Shown in pieces: positions 1-10,158 of a stretch of 64,000 nucleotides of DNA. This stretch comes from Macrotrachela quadricornifera (taxonomy: Eukaryota; Rotifera; Eurotatoria; Philodinida; Philodinidae), in assembly GCA_022393335.1 (NCBI GenBank), contig JAJEKB010021601.1, positions 520,579 through 584,578 of the forward strand. The letters run 5' to 3'. Both the position numbers and the translations under genes were made by a program. The notes beneath the pieces are model-generated. The model did no database searches, was not told the origin of the DNA, and saw only the letters and a program-made list of their open reading frames with translations. Every line of letters begins with the position of its first letter. The stretch's first letter is position 1.

Positions 1-2
1 TT

Positions 3-407
3 CATTTTATCTCGGCAATACTTCTGCTGTTGTCCATAAGCTCAGTGACTGTTGCTGACATATACTCAAACGCAATCAAGGCACTTGAATACATCAATGC
101 GAATCGGCCAATTCGTGTCACCGTAGTCGCTGGTACTCGCAATGGCAATCAGGGCATTTATGTGGTAATGGACACCAACGCATACGTGAATTATTTGACA
201 ACACACAGCGAAGTAGTAGGTTGCCTCCCATCTGGTAATCCTCAAGCGTATACTTGCATATTCAGGGCATATAACTACTTCAAAGCGGCGCTGGGACTTA
301 AAGGCTACGTATTGCAAGGTGCTGAGACTCTCCAGATTAAGATCACCAATGGCAAGTACACTTACAGTGGATCTGCGGATTTTCTTCGGTACATCAGAAA
401 TAGATAG
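3..407 (+). CDS. Small secreted protein, 5' end missing
   Basis: The open frame runs from the window edge to a TAG at 405-407. Read upstream of the first TTG/ATG-like codon, the frame gives a short hydrophobic run (FISAILLLLSISSVTVAD), which looks like the C-terminal half of a signal peptide cleaved near the Ala-Asp. The true start codon therefore lies left of the window. The mature part is about 120 residues, with two cysteines and many Tyr/Asn, and I recognise no domain. Codon use is less A/T-biased than in the transporter genes further right. A canonical AATAAA follows 67 bases after the stop, which supports a real 3' end. The overlapping minus-strand open frame (66-437) is a shadow. Function is unknown; secretion is inferred only from the leader-like start. 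Confidence 0.5.
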   Translation, partial: HFISAILLLLSISSVTVADIYSNAIKALEYINANRPIRVTVVAGTRNGNQGIYVVMDTNAYVNYLTTHSEVVGCLPSGNPQAYTCIFRAYNYFKAALGLKGYVLQGAETLQIKITNGKYTYSGSADFLRYIRNR

Positions 408-473
408 ACTAGCATGCTTACCAAATACGTACAACAATTTTTCAGTGTATCTTGTATTTTATTCCAGATCTAA

Positions 474-479
474 AATAAA
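474..479 (+). promoter_or_regulatory. Polyadenylation signal AATAAA
   Basis: AATAAA lies 67 bases past the stop of the secreted-protein gene, at a plausible distance for 3' end formation. It is in AT-rich sequence, so a chance occurrence is possible. Confidence 0.4.
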
Positions 480-1564
480 TGTGAACACAAATAACCCCAA
501 AACGATTATTCGAAGTTTGAAATTGTTAGCAAAATCGAGATGACGTTAAGCTTTCGCTTCTTCTCTTCTTTTTACTTGCGAAAAACAAGTGTGAATATAT
601 GTGAACACGAAAACGAAGGAAATTATCGAGAGGAATGCTAAGATCCATCAATGGCAAAGAAACGAAGTAATTGAAGTAAAATCATAATATAGAAGATATA
701 TACGAACAAAGAAGTAAACGAAGAAAAGAAATCAGAATAAAGAGCATTCTCTCAAAAAAAAAATGGTGCCATTCAGAACCATTAAGCGTTTTGGCTGAGA
801 CTCAGAACCTTTTAAGAGAGAGTCCGCCAGAAAACTGACCAGTATACGGGAAATGTGGCGGTAGAAATTTTTTAGATTTTGAATTTGTCTCTCTCATTCG
901 AAAGCCCATAAAAAGTTACAATGAAACCCAAAATATCAGCTCATTCTGATACATCTATAAAAAAATACCGTGGACCTCATATTTTCAACTTCTTAAAAAA
1001 GTTGATTTTTTCAATTGTAGTCGTGTTTTGCGATTTTGTCCCCCGTGTTCCGCCCGTTTTAGGCGCGAGATCTCTCAGATGATAGAGAATTTTTCCTTCT
1101 ACAGAGTAGACTATTTTTAATATTTTTTGAATGCATTTTTTTTATGAGAAATTTTTATAAAACAGTAAAATATGAAAGAAAAAAGTGTGCAACTTTAGTG
1201 GTGAAATTTCATTGCTGAATAGGAATGTATTACTAAATCATGAGATCCCAGACTAGATTTTTGATACGTTGTAGCCCTGCTCATTGCGCATCTTTTGGTA
1301 TATGTCTTTTTAAAAAATGTTTCGTCCCGCTTATAAAAGTTTTCGTCACGAAAATTTGAATTTAGTATTATTTTCCTCTTCTAACATGAAACTACTGAAT
1401 TATCTGATAAATGAATGGAAAATGTAATTATTATGTTAGTTTCAAGTTTTATAATCAAAAAGGCAACATGGAAACTGATAATTTGTAACACATTTGATGA
1501 ACCATTGAATGGACCAGTGTTGGATACTTCTAGATAAATAATTGAAGAAATCCTGGAAACAAGT
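480..1564. other. Intergenic, no gene seen
   Basis: This AT-rich stretch has stops in all frames and no recognisable protein. I see no tRNA-like or other RNA structure in it. Short A-tracts and GAAG-rich runs only. Confidence 0.5.
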
Positions 1565-1993
1565 TTTACTAGTACTTGTTCCCTCGACTGAAAGGAGGGT
1601 GATACAAAAAAAAATAGTTTGTGCGTGTGTTTGTGTCAGGGTCAAAGATCAAAAAAACATGTTCTTAGGAAAACTAATCAAAGACGCACAACTTTAAGAA
1701 AACTCGCCGCTTGATGTTAAACCGAAGGTTTTTGAGGTGAAGAAATTGAATGGTACTATTAGTTTTTGAATATTTTCCCTCGATTATAGGGAGGGTCATA
1801 TGAAAAAAAATAGTTTGTGGGTGTGTGTATGGCAGGGTCAAAAAAACATCCGTACAAAAAAACTAAAACATCCAAAATTAACCTTTCGCAAAAGGTTTAT
1901 CACACCGAGGTATGACAATTGATCAACACCATTACTTATTGTGGTGGTATCGGAATTGATGAATGGAGGTATATGGTAGTATTAATTTCGTTA

Positions 1994-2402
1994 AATCTTG
2001 AAGAAATTCTATAATATTTTGTAGTTTTTGATGAATAATTTGGACTTTATTCTTTTATTGTTTTAATTATAACGGAAATTTTCGATCTTATACAATCATT
2101 ATCAACCATACCTTAACCTTTTATACAAGATGTTACAAAACATAAAACAAAATAATATAAACTAGATAACATAAACATGAAAAGTTATGATTATGACAAC
2201 ATTAACAATTAACATCATGAGGGTGAGGGGTGTGAGGGTAAAAGGTTAAGGTATGGTTGATAATGATCGTATAAGATCAAGAATTTCCGTTATAATTAAA
2301 ATAATAAAAGAATAAAGTCCAAATTATTCATCAAAAACTACAAAATATTATAGAATTTCTTCAAAATTTATTATAAAATCTCAAGAATCTCTATTTTCAT
2401 AC
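1994..2402. mobile_element. Palindromic MITE inside the left composite repeat
   Basis: Bases about 1997-2120 and 2240-2370 are near-perfect inverted repeats of about 125 bp around a short centre, with no coding capacity. A 13-base direct repeat (ATTAATTTCGTTA) flanks it at 1981-1993 and 2403-2415. The matching place in the right composite repeat (25074-25086) has one copy of this word and no insert, so the insertion is younger than the duplication. The right end carries about 40 bp of extra terminal sequence that the left end lacks, suggesting a terminal deletion. The superfamily is uncertain. Confidence 0.75.
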
Positions 2403-2469
2403 ATTAATTTCGTTAGAGGGGTTGTTTTCCTCGATTGAGTGGAGGATCATACAAAAAAAACTAAAATGG

Positions 2470-2800
2470 ATTTGTGTGTGTATCATCAGTCGCACGTCCA
2501 AGGTCCCATTTGAAACATATTTATTTGGCCCAAAGATTTCCGAGATTAAGGAATCCGAATCTGGCATTAATTTTTAAAATTGTTTTAAGAGTATTTTTTT
2601 CACAAAGGATATGTTTTTTACGAAAACAATTATATTTTATAAAGTTTGAGCGAGTGTAATCGGAGTCGAGGAATCGAATGATGATGTCAGTTTTTTAAAA
2701 TTTTCTTGACATTAGTTTTCCACATAAAGGACAGGTTAATTTACAAAAAAGTTTTTCTTTGTAAAATTTGATTGAAGGTAATTGAGACCCACGACTTAAA
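2470..2800 (-). repeat. Diverged ~126-bp units, left copy
   Basis: On the minus strand the pattern of a TCCTTTGTGTGAAAAA-like word, an A/T run, a TTAAAAAACTRA word and a GGATTCCTCGA-like word recurs about every 126 bp. The same units are clearer at 24690-24960 and 26455-26740. Divergence between neighbours is high. Confidence 0.5.
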
Positions 2801-2895
2801 TCGAGTTTACTTTCTGTTACATTGTTTTTCTATAAAACTAGAAAGCTAACTCGTAGAAAAATAATCGCCACCTGAGAAAAAAGTTTGATGCATGG

Positions 2896-3596
2896 AATGG
2901 CTAACCATGAGTGGTGCCTCGAAGGGGCGCCGACGAACGACTAGCCGTTCTCTCTAATAGGTACAAAATTTGTGTTTCAAAGAAGACTTACAGAATTATG
3001 AGTTTTTATGAAACCCATTATCTTGGAATTGCAATCTTGACCGGAGTTGAGCGAAATACTGGTGTACCAAAGAATAGGTAAATTGTTTCGGCGCCTGAAG
3101 TTTAGGCAGAATATTGTATTTTAATTACCTATTCTAAGAAAAATTAGTGAGCATTTTGCGAGAAGTGAATAATGGTCGAATTAAGTAGTTAGAAGGCAAA
3201 GCTTCGGTATCCTATAAAGTTTGATGCATGGAACAGCTAGCCGTGAATGGGTGCCTGAGGGGCACCAACGAACGACTAGCTGTTCTTCTGTAGTTAGACA
3301 TAGGAGCTGTCTTCCAGTAGAGATATAGAAAAATATCTCACAGGATAATTTGTCGCATATTACGTGACATTCGTGGTGACAGCATGAGAAGAATGGGAGC
3401 ATATTGAAAACGTGTAACTTTGTCCCAGATGCGAAATGCGGCAGGAGTCATTGTATGATACTAGAAGCCAACGGATGGGTGGATTCTATGACGATTTGAC
3501 TAGTTTCTTGAAATAATTGAAACGTGCAAAAGGCGAATGAGAACTATGAATTATCACATGCTCAATGAAGCGTGGCCGGTGGAACGGCTAGCCGTT
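2896..3596 (-). repeat. Hairpin array, left (three sites)
   Basis: Hairpins lie at 2896-2949 and 3232-3284, and a collapsed remnant at 3583-3596. Start spacings are 336 and 351 bp. Each full copy (minus strand) has an outer stem of about 13 bp beginning AACRGCTAG and closing with CTAGCYGTT, a small internal loop, and an inner GC-rich stem (GGYGCC with GGCRCC) closed by a 2-3-base loop. The 3583 site is reduced to the bare palindrome AACGGCTAGCCGTT. The corresponding right-hand sites are at 23784, 23449 and 23097. Confidence 0.75.
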
Positions 3597-4097
3597 CCCG
3601 TAATTGATCGCGAAAATTTTGCTTTAGTATAGACTCACATGAATCAGTTGTAAATTGATTCTTAGCAGTTTAAACCAACGTCGTTACTATTAAATGATCG
3701 GGATCATACTAAGGAGCTAAGCCTATAAAATGATGTGTTTTTTAAGCAAAATTTCTGTTTAATAAACTGAGAACTAATTGAAAGAGTTTTATATTCTCAT
3801 GATTTTATACGGAATCAAGAGTTGAAATATCTAACATGATCGAACAAAGTTTACTTAAATGTAGGGATGTAATATTTCTTTGAGAAAATGGTCAACAAAT
3901 CCACAGATTGAGCGCTACCTTGTTGAATTTTATTCTGTAATGATAGTTTTAGAATAGTATAAAAATCTTAAATAATACACATGTTTCTACTTCGTGTTAT
4001 GTAGAGAACGAAAATGAAAAATAGAGTAGGGAGAGACATTACAACTTTTCATGATTCAGTCGAAGGTCAAGTGAGTCGAAGCGACGAACGTTACTTG

Positions 4098-5352
4098 TAT
4101 TATATACTGGTGAAAGTATCCGATGTTGCCCGGAAAATTTCAGTCTTAACATATTCAAGCAAAACGCCTATTACGCTCCAGAATATGTAAAGAAAACCTA
4201 ATTAGTAGGGAGTAGACACGCATAAAATCCTATTTGCTGTCTCGATCCTGGTTCTGGCTCTTGGACATATTTCAAATCCTGGCGCCCTGACTACTCTCAC
4301 TCCCGACAAATATGAAATATTTATATTGAAAAATCGATTAGAAGTGAAGGATTCTTCATTCTTACACGTCTGGATCAAGAAAAACTTGATGAAACTTATA
4401 AGTTTCATTGACTTTTTATCCTGGCTAGGCGTTTATAAGAGTACATATTTGTCACTATCATCTCCGATCTCAATTGGCCTCGGTCACGCTTCCGATTTTT
4501 TCAGAGCTGTCTAGTTGTGTTTCTAGTGGAGAGTCCACATGGACAATTGAATATTTGATAGTGTTGCAAGAAAAATCCACTTTGATCAAAACTTAACATA
4601 ACGATACATCTAATTGATCCAATTTTACAAACTGTATAGAAATATCAACACAAATTTTTTCACTATAAAAAGGATTCGACATCTTGTTTAAGTGTATAAA
4701 TTTTGGAAGTGATATTGAATGAAATCTGCTTAAATACAAAAAATCACATGAAGATTTTGCTGACAATGACTCTGTTTTGTAGTAGAGAGTAATGAATAAA
4801 ACTAAAAAAATGCTTTAAATACCTTTTGATGGTTGCAACCGATTGAGTTATTGGAACACTAAAATGAAAATACGTTTGAATGCTTTTTTTATATCTTGTT
4901 AACATGTTTTATACTGTTTCACTTACAATTGGTAATTTCTAATTCTATCATATGGAAGGAGGGGGGGGGGGGGAATTTATTAATACTTCCTTTCAACTTA
5001 ATAAAAGATGTGAAAAGGCCAAAAAAAAGTTGCACGATCAATTATGATGTTGTATTATTCATATTACTAGCATGAGTCATGGCTATCAAAAAATGGATTA
5101 ATAAACAAAGATTTTTTTCTTTCTCTTTCTTTAAAACTAAAATGGTGTGTGAAACATCGCTGCTGTATTTAGTATGTTTGTGACGCATACAATTTATTTT
5201 GCCGAGCTCATTGGTTTATTTTAGAAGCTTAAATAAGACTTTTGGAACATTTTTGAGACGACTTAATAAAAAACCAAACGAATCACAATGTTTGATTGAA
5301 AGTACGATACGCAAAAACGCAGATACAGAGCATCTCTCTCAAAGAAGGTGAG
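4098..5352. other. Intergenic, poly-G tract
   Basis: No gene is recognisable; the short open frames (4202-4408, 4326-4514) lack any family signal. The only notable feature is a run of 13 G at 4961-4973 on the plus strand, rare in this AT-rich DNA and liable to sequencing or assembly length error. Confidence 0.5.
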
Positions 5353-5862
5353 GCGAAAGCATTGATATAAGTCGTATTGTCAGAAATAATAATGGTAGAA
5401 ACACTAAAAGAGATATAACTACGATTAGGTTATATATATGGGTACATAGTATTATGGAAGATTTAGATAAGAAAATTGATTCTATTGTGGTATGCCTGAA
5501 GGATAGATAAAAGAAGAAACATGAAAACTGAGTCGCTGTCTGAAAAAGAATAAGTCATAATGTATATAAGCCCGTGAAAGCACAAGAAAGAAATAACACA
5601 AATGACAAAATTGACAAAAAGGAAAATTTAGATTGGTATGATGTTTACTCTTAATACTCTTCGGAGGCGATTGAAGTATGTTTGTTTTGGTGAGTGATTG
5701 TTTTTCTAATTCATAATTTCGTTTGCTGCTTGGGAATTTTTTTTCCTGCCTGGAGTTTTCGTTCTCATTCATTATGCTCTCTCACAAAAGTCTACCGACT
5801 TTATGGAAAGCAAAATTTTTTTCCTGGAAATTAATACGAAGCATCAAATCTTTACTTTTGGC
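5353..5862 (+). repeat. Interspersed repeat, copy A
   Basis: The segment is similar in the same orientation to 9747-10158. Shared words include GCGAAAG, TTGATATAAGTCGTAT, AAATTGATTCTATTGTGG, ATAAGTCCGTGAAAGC-like and TAATACGAAGCAT. Copy A holds about 60 bp after position 5410 that copy B lacks. Open frames inside it (5482-5772, 5723-5926) are not conserved between copies, so I do not call a gene. The element type is unknown. Confidence 0.65.
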
Positions 5863-6179
5863 AAAAGAAATAAACAACATTAGTTTCAATCAAGGTTGTA
5901 TCGATAGATTATTCATTTTCTGTTAATAAGTTTCCGCACATTTGCATAGCACTCTTTATTATTGTCAATTGATTTTCTCTTTTCTTCCATTAAAAGATCA
6001 TAGGAGAAAGTACTGTGTATCAAATTTTCATTGAAACAGTTTCACAGAGCTCTTGACAGTATTTAGAAAAAAATTGGATATTTTATGATTTGAATTCCTT
6101 AAATACGAAATTTATTTTAAAGAAAAATCTATTCATTTGAATTTACTAAATAATGTACATATAGAAAAATAACTAAAAT
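5863..6179. other. Intergenic, no gene seen
   Basis: AT-rich sequence between the interspersed repeat and the 3' end of the CRAL-TRIO gene. A TTTATT near 6110 is AATAAA on the minus strand and could serve the CRAL-TRIO transcript. Confidence 0.4.
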
Positions 6180-7346
6180 TTAAAACATCGTAATATATTC
6201 TTGTTCTGCTTGAAGAATTTTTTGATAAGTTATATCAAAAATTGGTTCATTAATAAGTCCTTGACGATGATAATGAGTTTGTGTAGATATATAAGGAATA
6301 AGTTGTCGAAAAGTATTTCTAAGTTTAATTTGAGCTTTTTTTCTTTGATTTGATAATGTTTGAATATTATCATGATCATTAGCCCATTTTAAAGTTATAT
6401 TAAGATAATTTTCTGCAGCTTTTCTATGTTCTAATCGAGCTATTTGTTGACCTTGATGATCATTTTTAATAGTTAATAAAATTTGTTTATCTTGTTCTGT
6501 TGGTTGAATATATTTAAATTTCATTTGTGTACCATTTAAATGATTAGGAAGTATTGATGAATCAATATATTTAATTAATTGTTGTTGATGTTTTAAAAAA
6601 ACAATTTTATTTTGTACAACAGGATCTAACCAATATTTAACAATATTCCAACAACTATTAAATAAAAATGGAGCATTTATAACAAATGCCATATGTAAAG
6701 ATTCAGGATAATGATTTTCAAGTAAATTAATTAAAAATTTAATTGAATCATAATCAAGATTTTTAATTGAAAAATCTTTCATATCAATAATAACAATACA
6801 TGTTTCACAATCATTTTCAAGTAATTTTCTACATGTTTCAATTGTAAATATTGTTAATAATTGAGCAGATTTATTTAAAAATTGATTTGTAAGTTTAATA
6901 TATGTTATTGGATGACCATATTTATCTTTACCCATAATATAAATTAATCCTGATTTTATTTCATTTTGAATTAATTCATTTTCACCTTGTTCAATTATTT
7001 TATTTATATTAAAATCATGTCTCCATTTAAATGTATTAAGTAATTTTTCAATAGAATTTTCAACATTCCATTTATTTGCACGTAACCATCGAAGTAAAAT
7101 TATATCTGGATTATCATAACCAATTGCATTAAATAATTCATCACCATATATTGATTGAATTAATTCATCAATAAATATATTATTTTCTTTACAAATTCGA
7201 TTTATTAAATGTATCCAACAAAGTTTTAATGTTTCTTTTTCAGTTTTATTCAGATTATCTATATATAGAAAAAAAAAACAATTAATTAAAAATTTTTAAT
7301 TAAATTCTTTTAACTAACTTATATGTCCTGGATCATTTGATGTCAT
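6180..7346 (-). CDS. CRAL-TRIO (Sec14-like) lipid-transfer protein
   Basis: Two exons: 7319-7346 (start) and 6180-7258, with a 58-bp GT-AG intron. Joining them gives 368 residues. Residues about 64-110 form a CRAL-TRIO N-terminal helical domain, with the signature LLRWLRANKWNVE, then KLLNTFKWRHDF. Residues about 118-260 carry the lipid-binding CRAL-TRIO fold, including GHPITYIKL, CETCIVIIDMKDFSI and YPESLHMAFVINAPFLFNS. A charged helical tail rich in Gln/Arg/Lys follows. The family extracts and transfers hydrophobic ligands (phosphoinositides, retinoids, tocopherol) between membranes; the ligand here is unknown. There is no signal peptide, so it is probably cytosolic. A start at the internal Met (6935) would remove the N-terminal domain and is unlikely. 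No GOLD domain is seen. Confidence 0.85.
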
Positions 7347-8258
7347 CTTTCATAAATATTTCTTTTTAGATATAGATTTATCTTAATGTAAATATTTACT
7401 TATTCGATAGAATATTCCTTCGTTCGGATGATTGATGTATATATATATATGAGTAATTTTCCTTACGTAATAAACAAAGACCAATAAAAAATAAAAACGT
7501 ATGCGCGTTTTACTCTATGCTTAGCTAAATGCGCATTGATACAAATATTTTACGTCATAAAAGAAAAGAAAAAATCCATGATATCTTATGACGATATCTT
7601 AATTACGCATAAAATTAATGTATACTCAATATATTTCCCCCATTAAAAAGAAAATCACACTTATTGATATATTTATTTTATTTATCATAAAAACATACGT
7701 AATGGAAGAGGTTAGTTATTGGATATTTCCTTTTTATGACATATAAGTTTTCTTCCTTTATGAATCATTCATACAATAAAAGAATGGCAAAAAAACAACA
7801 AATGATTTGCTATCAGATGAAAAAACCAAATTGAATTTTTTCCTTCGTATTGTAAAATCTTTTTTTTGTTTTTGTTTCTATCAAGAACAAATATTATTTC
7901 GGGTTTCACTTTTAAAAAAATGTTTTATTTTTCCATGAGATAAAAAGAGATTTTTTTTTTCTCTTAAACTTAATATAATTTCTTTATTATTAGTCAAACT
8001 TCTGTTTGTTTAGTGGTATTTTCCATGAAAGCAAAGAATTAAAAAGAATGTTCTTCTGACGAAATTTATTCATCATCGTTCGTCACGGAGTCACTTTTCG
8101 ACTATATTACATATCGGTCATGCATTTTCCTCTTTTCGTAACTATATATACTCAGGTTTGTGTGTTGTTTTCTCAGTCAATAGACTCACGGACTTCATTG
8201 TCCTTCACAGTTTTATTATAGCAATCGAGCACCGTGTACTGTTAGTTAAAGTGACTGA
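7347..8258. other. Intergenic, upstream of CRAL-TRIO gene
   Basis: Very AT-rich, with an (AT)n run near 7438-7450. No ORF or RNA recognised. It should hold the promoter of the minus-strand CRAL-TRIO gene, but no specific element stands out. Confidence 0.4.
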
Positions 8259-8820
8259 CAATGTTCGTGTCAAACGAACACTTTCACTTAGAAACTAACG
8301 CATTTAGAATATGAACTGGTATTGCTGCGCCTCGGCAGAGATTCTTCCATTTCAATGCATAGAAAATTTAGGTAAACAAATGGATGAAGAATGATTAATC
8401 TCACTATTATAAGGACAAAACAGGATTGTTTGGGCTGATTATGGGGTTTGAAAGGACCTTCTTTCATATGGCTTGAACAATATTGTGTTTTATTCTTATA
8501 ATAGTAGAGTGAATATTTCTGGTGACTGTTGAAAAATGCTGTTTTCTATGGATTACAGGAATCATTAAGTCTACTACTACAAGGATACAACATAGGATTA
8601 TTCGTGTCATATGAAAGAAATTCCCTACAGAGCTCATAATAATCCAGAACAATCCTATGTTTTATCCTTATAATAGTGAATTCAACCATTCCTCATTCAT
8701 TTTTCTATCTAAATTCTGCACGCATTGAAATTGAAAAATCTCTATCGAGATCTACCAACAGCAGTTCATATTTTAAATTTGTTAGTTTCTTAGTGAGAGT
8801 TTTCATTTGATCCGAACATG
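8259..8820. mobile_element. 562-bp foldback element
   Basis: The left half matches the reverse complement of the right half from the ends (CAATGTTCGTGTCAAACG against CATGTTCGGATCAAATG) through CTTAGAAACTAAC and TTTCAATGCRTG, to CACTATTATAAGGAYAAAAC near 8400 and GTTTTATCCTTATAATAGTG near 8680. A second, inner palindrome of the same word lies at about 8400-8515, so the TATTATAAGGA motif occurs four times. No transposase ORF. It is a non-autonomous foldback/MITE of unknown superfamily; no clear target-site duplication. Confidence 0.7.
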
Positions 8821-8866
8821 ATCAATCAATTTAACTAATAGTACACCCTCTTTTATTGTAGTATCA

Positions 8867-9319
8867 ATGTCATCAAATTGTCTTCATTTTATAGTATGGC
8901 TTGACAGCAATGCTAATGATTCTATTAGTAGTTTTCGCTCAAAACTAACTGCAAATCATAATCAATGTGTTAAAACATTCACTGAAGTGAATCCATGTGT
9001 TACGTTTATAGAAAAAAATACTGATCAAAATATATTTTTTATTCTCTCAGGTTCATTTGGTCGGAGAGTTGTACCATTGGTTTATAATTATGATCATGTA
9101 CATAAAATATTTTTATTTTGTGGTTCAATGAAAATTCATACTGATTGGGCTATGGATTATATTGATAAAATATTACTATTTGATCATGAAGATGATTTAT
9201 TGCAACGACTTTTTAAAGAAATTGAACAATATTTGCGTCAAGAAGCACAACTATATCTTCAACAAGCTGATATTTGTAAAGATCGGGCAAAAACGTATAA
9301 TCAAGGATCATGTGGATAA
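8867..9319 (+). CDS. Short ORF resembling rotifer ART/TPR protein N-terminus
   Basis: The 150-residue ORF contains NIFFILSGSFGRRVVPLVY, DHVHKIFLFCGSMKIHTDWA and a helical KEIEQYLRQEAQLYLQQAD region. This combination resembles the N-terminal domain found in large rotifer proteins that continue into an ADP-ribosyltransferase and tetratricopeptide repeats. Here the frame stops at TAA 9317-9319 and no ART catalytic motifs or TPRs are visible downstream. It could be a short stand-alone paralogue, a first exon of a gene whose later exons I cannot see, or a truncated relic. The start is uncertain: TTTTATTGTAG just before the ATG could be a splice acceptor, making this an internal exon. Family assignment is from memory of motif pattern, not a search. 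Confidence 0.5.
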   Translation: MSSNCLHFIVWLDSNANDSISSFRSKLTANHNQCVKTFTEVNPCVTFIEKNTDQNIFFILSGSFGRRVVPLVYNYDHVHKIFLFCGSMKIHTDWAMDYIDKILLFDHEDDLLQRLFKEIEQYLRQEAQLYLQQADICKDRAKTYNQGSCG

Positions 9320-9746
9320 TATAAACCAGTTTATCTTGTATCAAATATATAAAAAATAATCTTTGTCTTTTTGTTATGCATTCAGTTTTTATAATAGCTA
9401 GCGTCACTAAACTTTCCATCACACTTCCCTAGGTCCCGAGGAAAGTCGAGAAGAGTTTAGCGTGATCAATGGGAGTGGAGGATGGGATTGGGTGATATTT
9501 CACCCAAGTAAAATTAACCATATGATGCCTTATATTAATTTCCATGAAAGCTTTTTCTGGAAGGAAGAAAAAATTGTTCGAAACCCAATTTAATTTTCAA
9601 GAAAAAAATGTCGTGACACCAAAATCATTTTCCAAACACTAGACAAATTCCTCGACACATATTGGTGTCGAGGGTAAAAACTGTAGACAGAAACAGACAT
9701 ATGAGTATCTCTCCCGATGAGAGTGCCGGGGGAAACACAAACACAC
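9320..9746. other. Intergenic, no gene seen
   Basis: No protein or RNA gene recognised. A mildly GC-richer patch near 9425-9490 (GGTCCCGAGGAAAGTC and following) has no family signal. Confidence 0.4.
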
Positions 9747-10158
9747 GCGAAAGTATTGATATAAGTCGTATATGTCGGGAATAATGATGGCAAAAACACT
9801 AAGGGAAGGAAATTGATTCTATTGTGGTATGTCTGAAAGGTAAGTAAAAGAAGAAAAATGTAAATCGGGTCGTTGTCTGGAAAAGAACGAATCATACTGT
9901 ATATAAGTCCGTGAAAGCAGAAGAAGCAAATAACGCAAAAATGAGAAAATTGAGATTAGTATGATGTTCGCTCTTAATACTTCTCGTCGCCTATTGAAAA
10001 TAAATTTAGTTTCTTAGAATCTAACAGGAAAGAATATACGAAAGCCGAACTATGGGTCAGGAAGGTTTTTTTGATACTATGAATATTTTTGTTTGTAGAT
10101 GGGACATTTTTTTCCTAGAAGCTAATACGAAGCATAAAATCCTTTGTGCTGTTTTTGG
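9747..10158 (+). repeat. Interspersed repeat, copy B
   Basis: Second copy of the repeat at 5353-5862, same orientation, about 4.4 kb away. The two differ by substitutions and indels, so they are not a recent duplication. The 95-residue ORF at 10052-10339 starts inside it and is probably not a gene. Confidence 0.65.

Larger units (their letters stand above)
1565..4097 (-). repeat. Composite non-coding repeat, left copy (minus strand)
   Basis: Read on the minus strand, this segment matches 22595-26165 in the same order over its whole length. The head at 4097 (CAAGTAACG...) is followed by three hairpin sites (3583-3596, 3232-3284, 2896-2949), diverged A/T-rich units of about 126 bp (roughly 2470-2800), then a run ending in a stretch that resembles TATTTTTTTTCATATGACCC. 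Similarity stops exactly at CAAGTAACG on the 4097 side, so that side looks like a true element end. The other end fades near 1565 and lacks the terminal stem and simple-repeat tract seen in the right-hand copies, so this copy is 3'-truncated. It holds no credible ORF. The 73-residue ORF at 3181-3402 is mirrored at 23331-23552 only because the DNA itself is repeated. Family unknown. Confidence 0.8.

Noticed and set aside
66..437. 123-residue minus-strand ORF opposite the first gene
   Set aside because: It is an antisense shadow of the secreted-protein frame, which has a leader-like start and a poly(A) signal.
2896..3284. Hairpins as hammerhead ribozymes, which occur in bdelloid Penelope-like elements
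   Set aside because: The hairpins lack the CTGATGA and GAAA core words; the fold is a simple long stem with one internal loop.
3181..3402. Conserved 73-residue ORF also seen at 23331-23552
   Set aside because: The conservation is that of the duplicated repeat DNA; the ORF overlaps a hairpin site and has no protein family signal.
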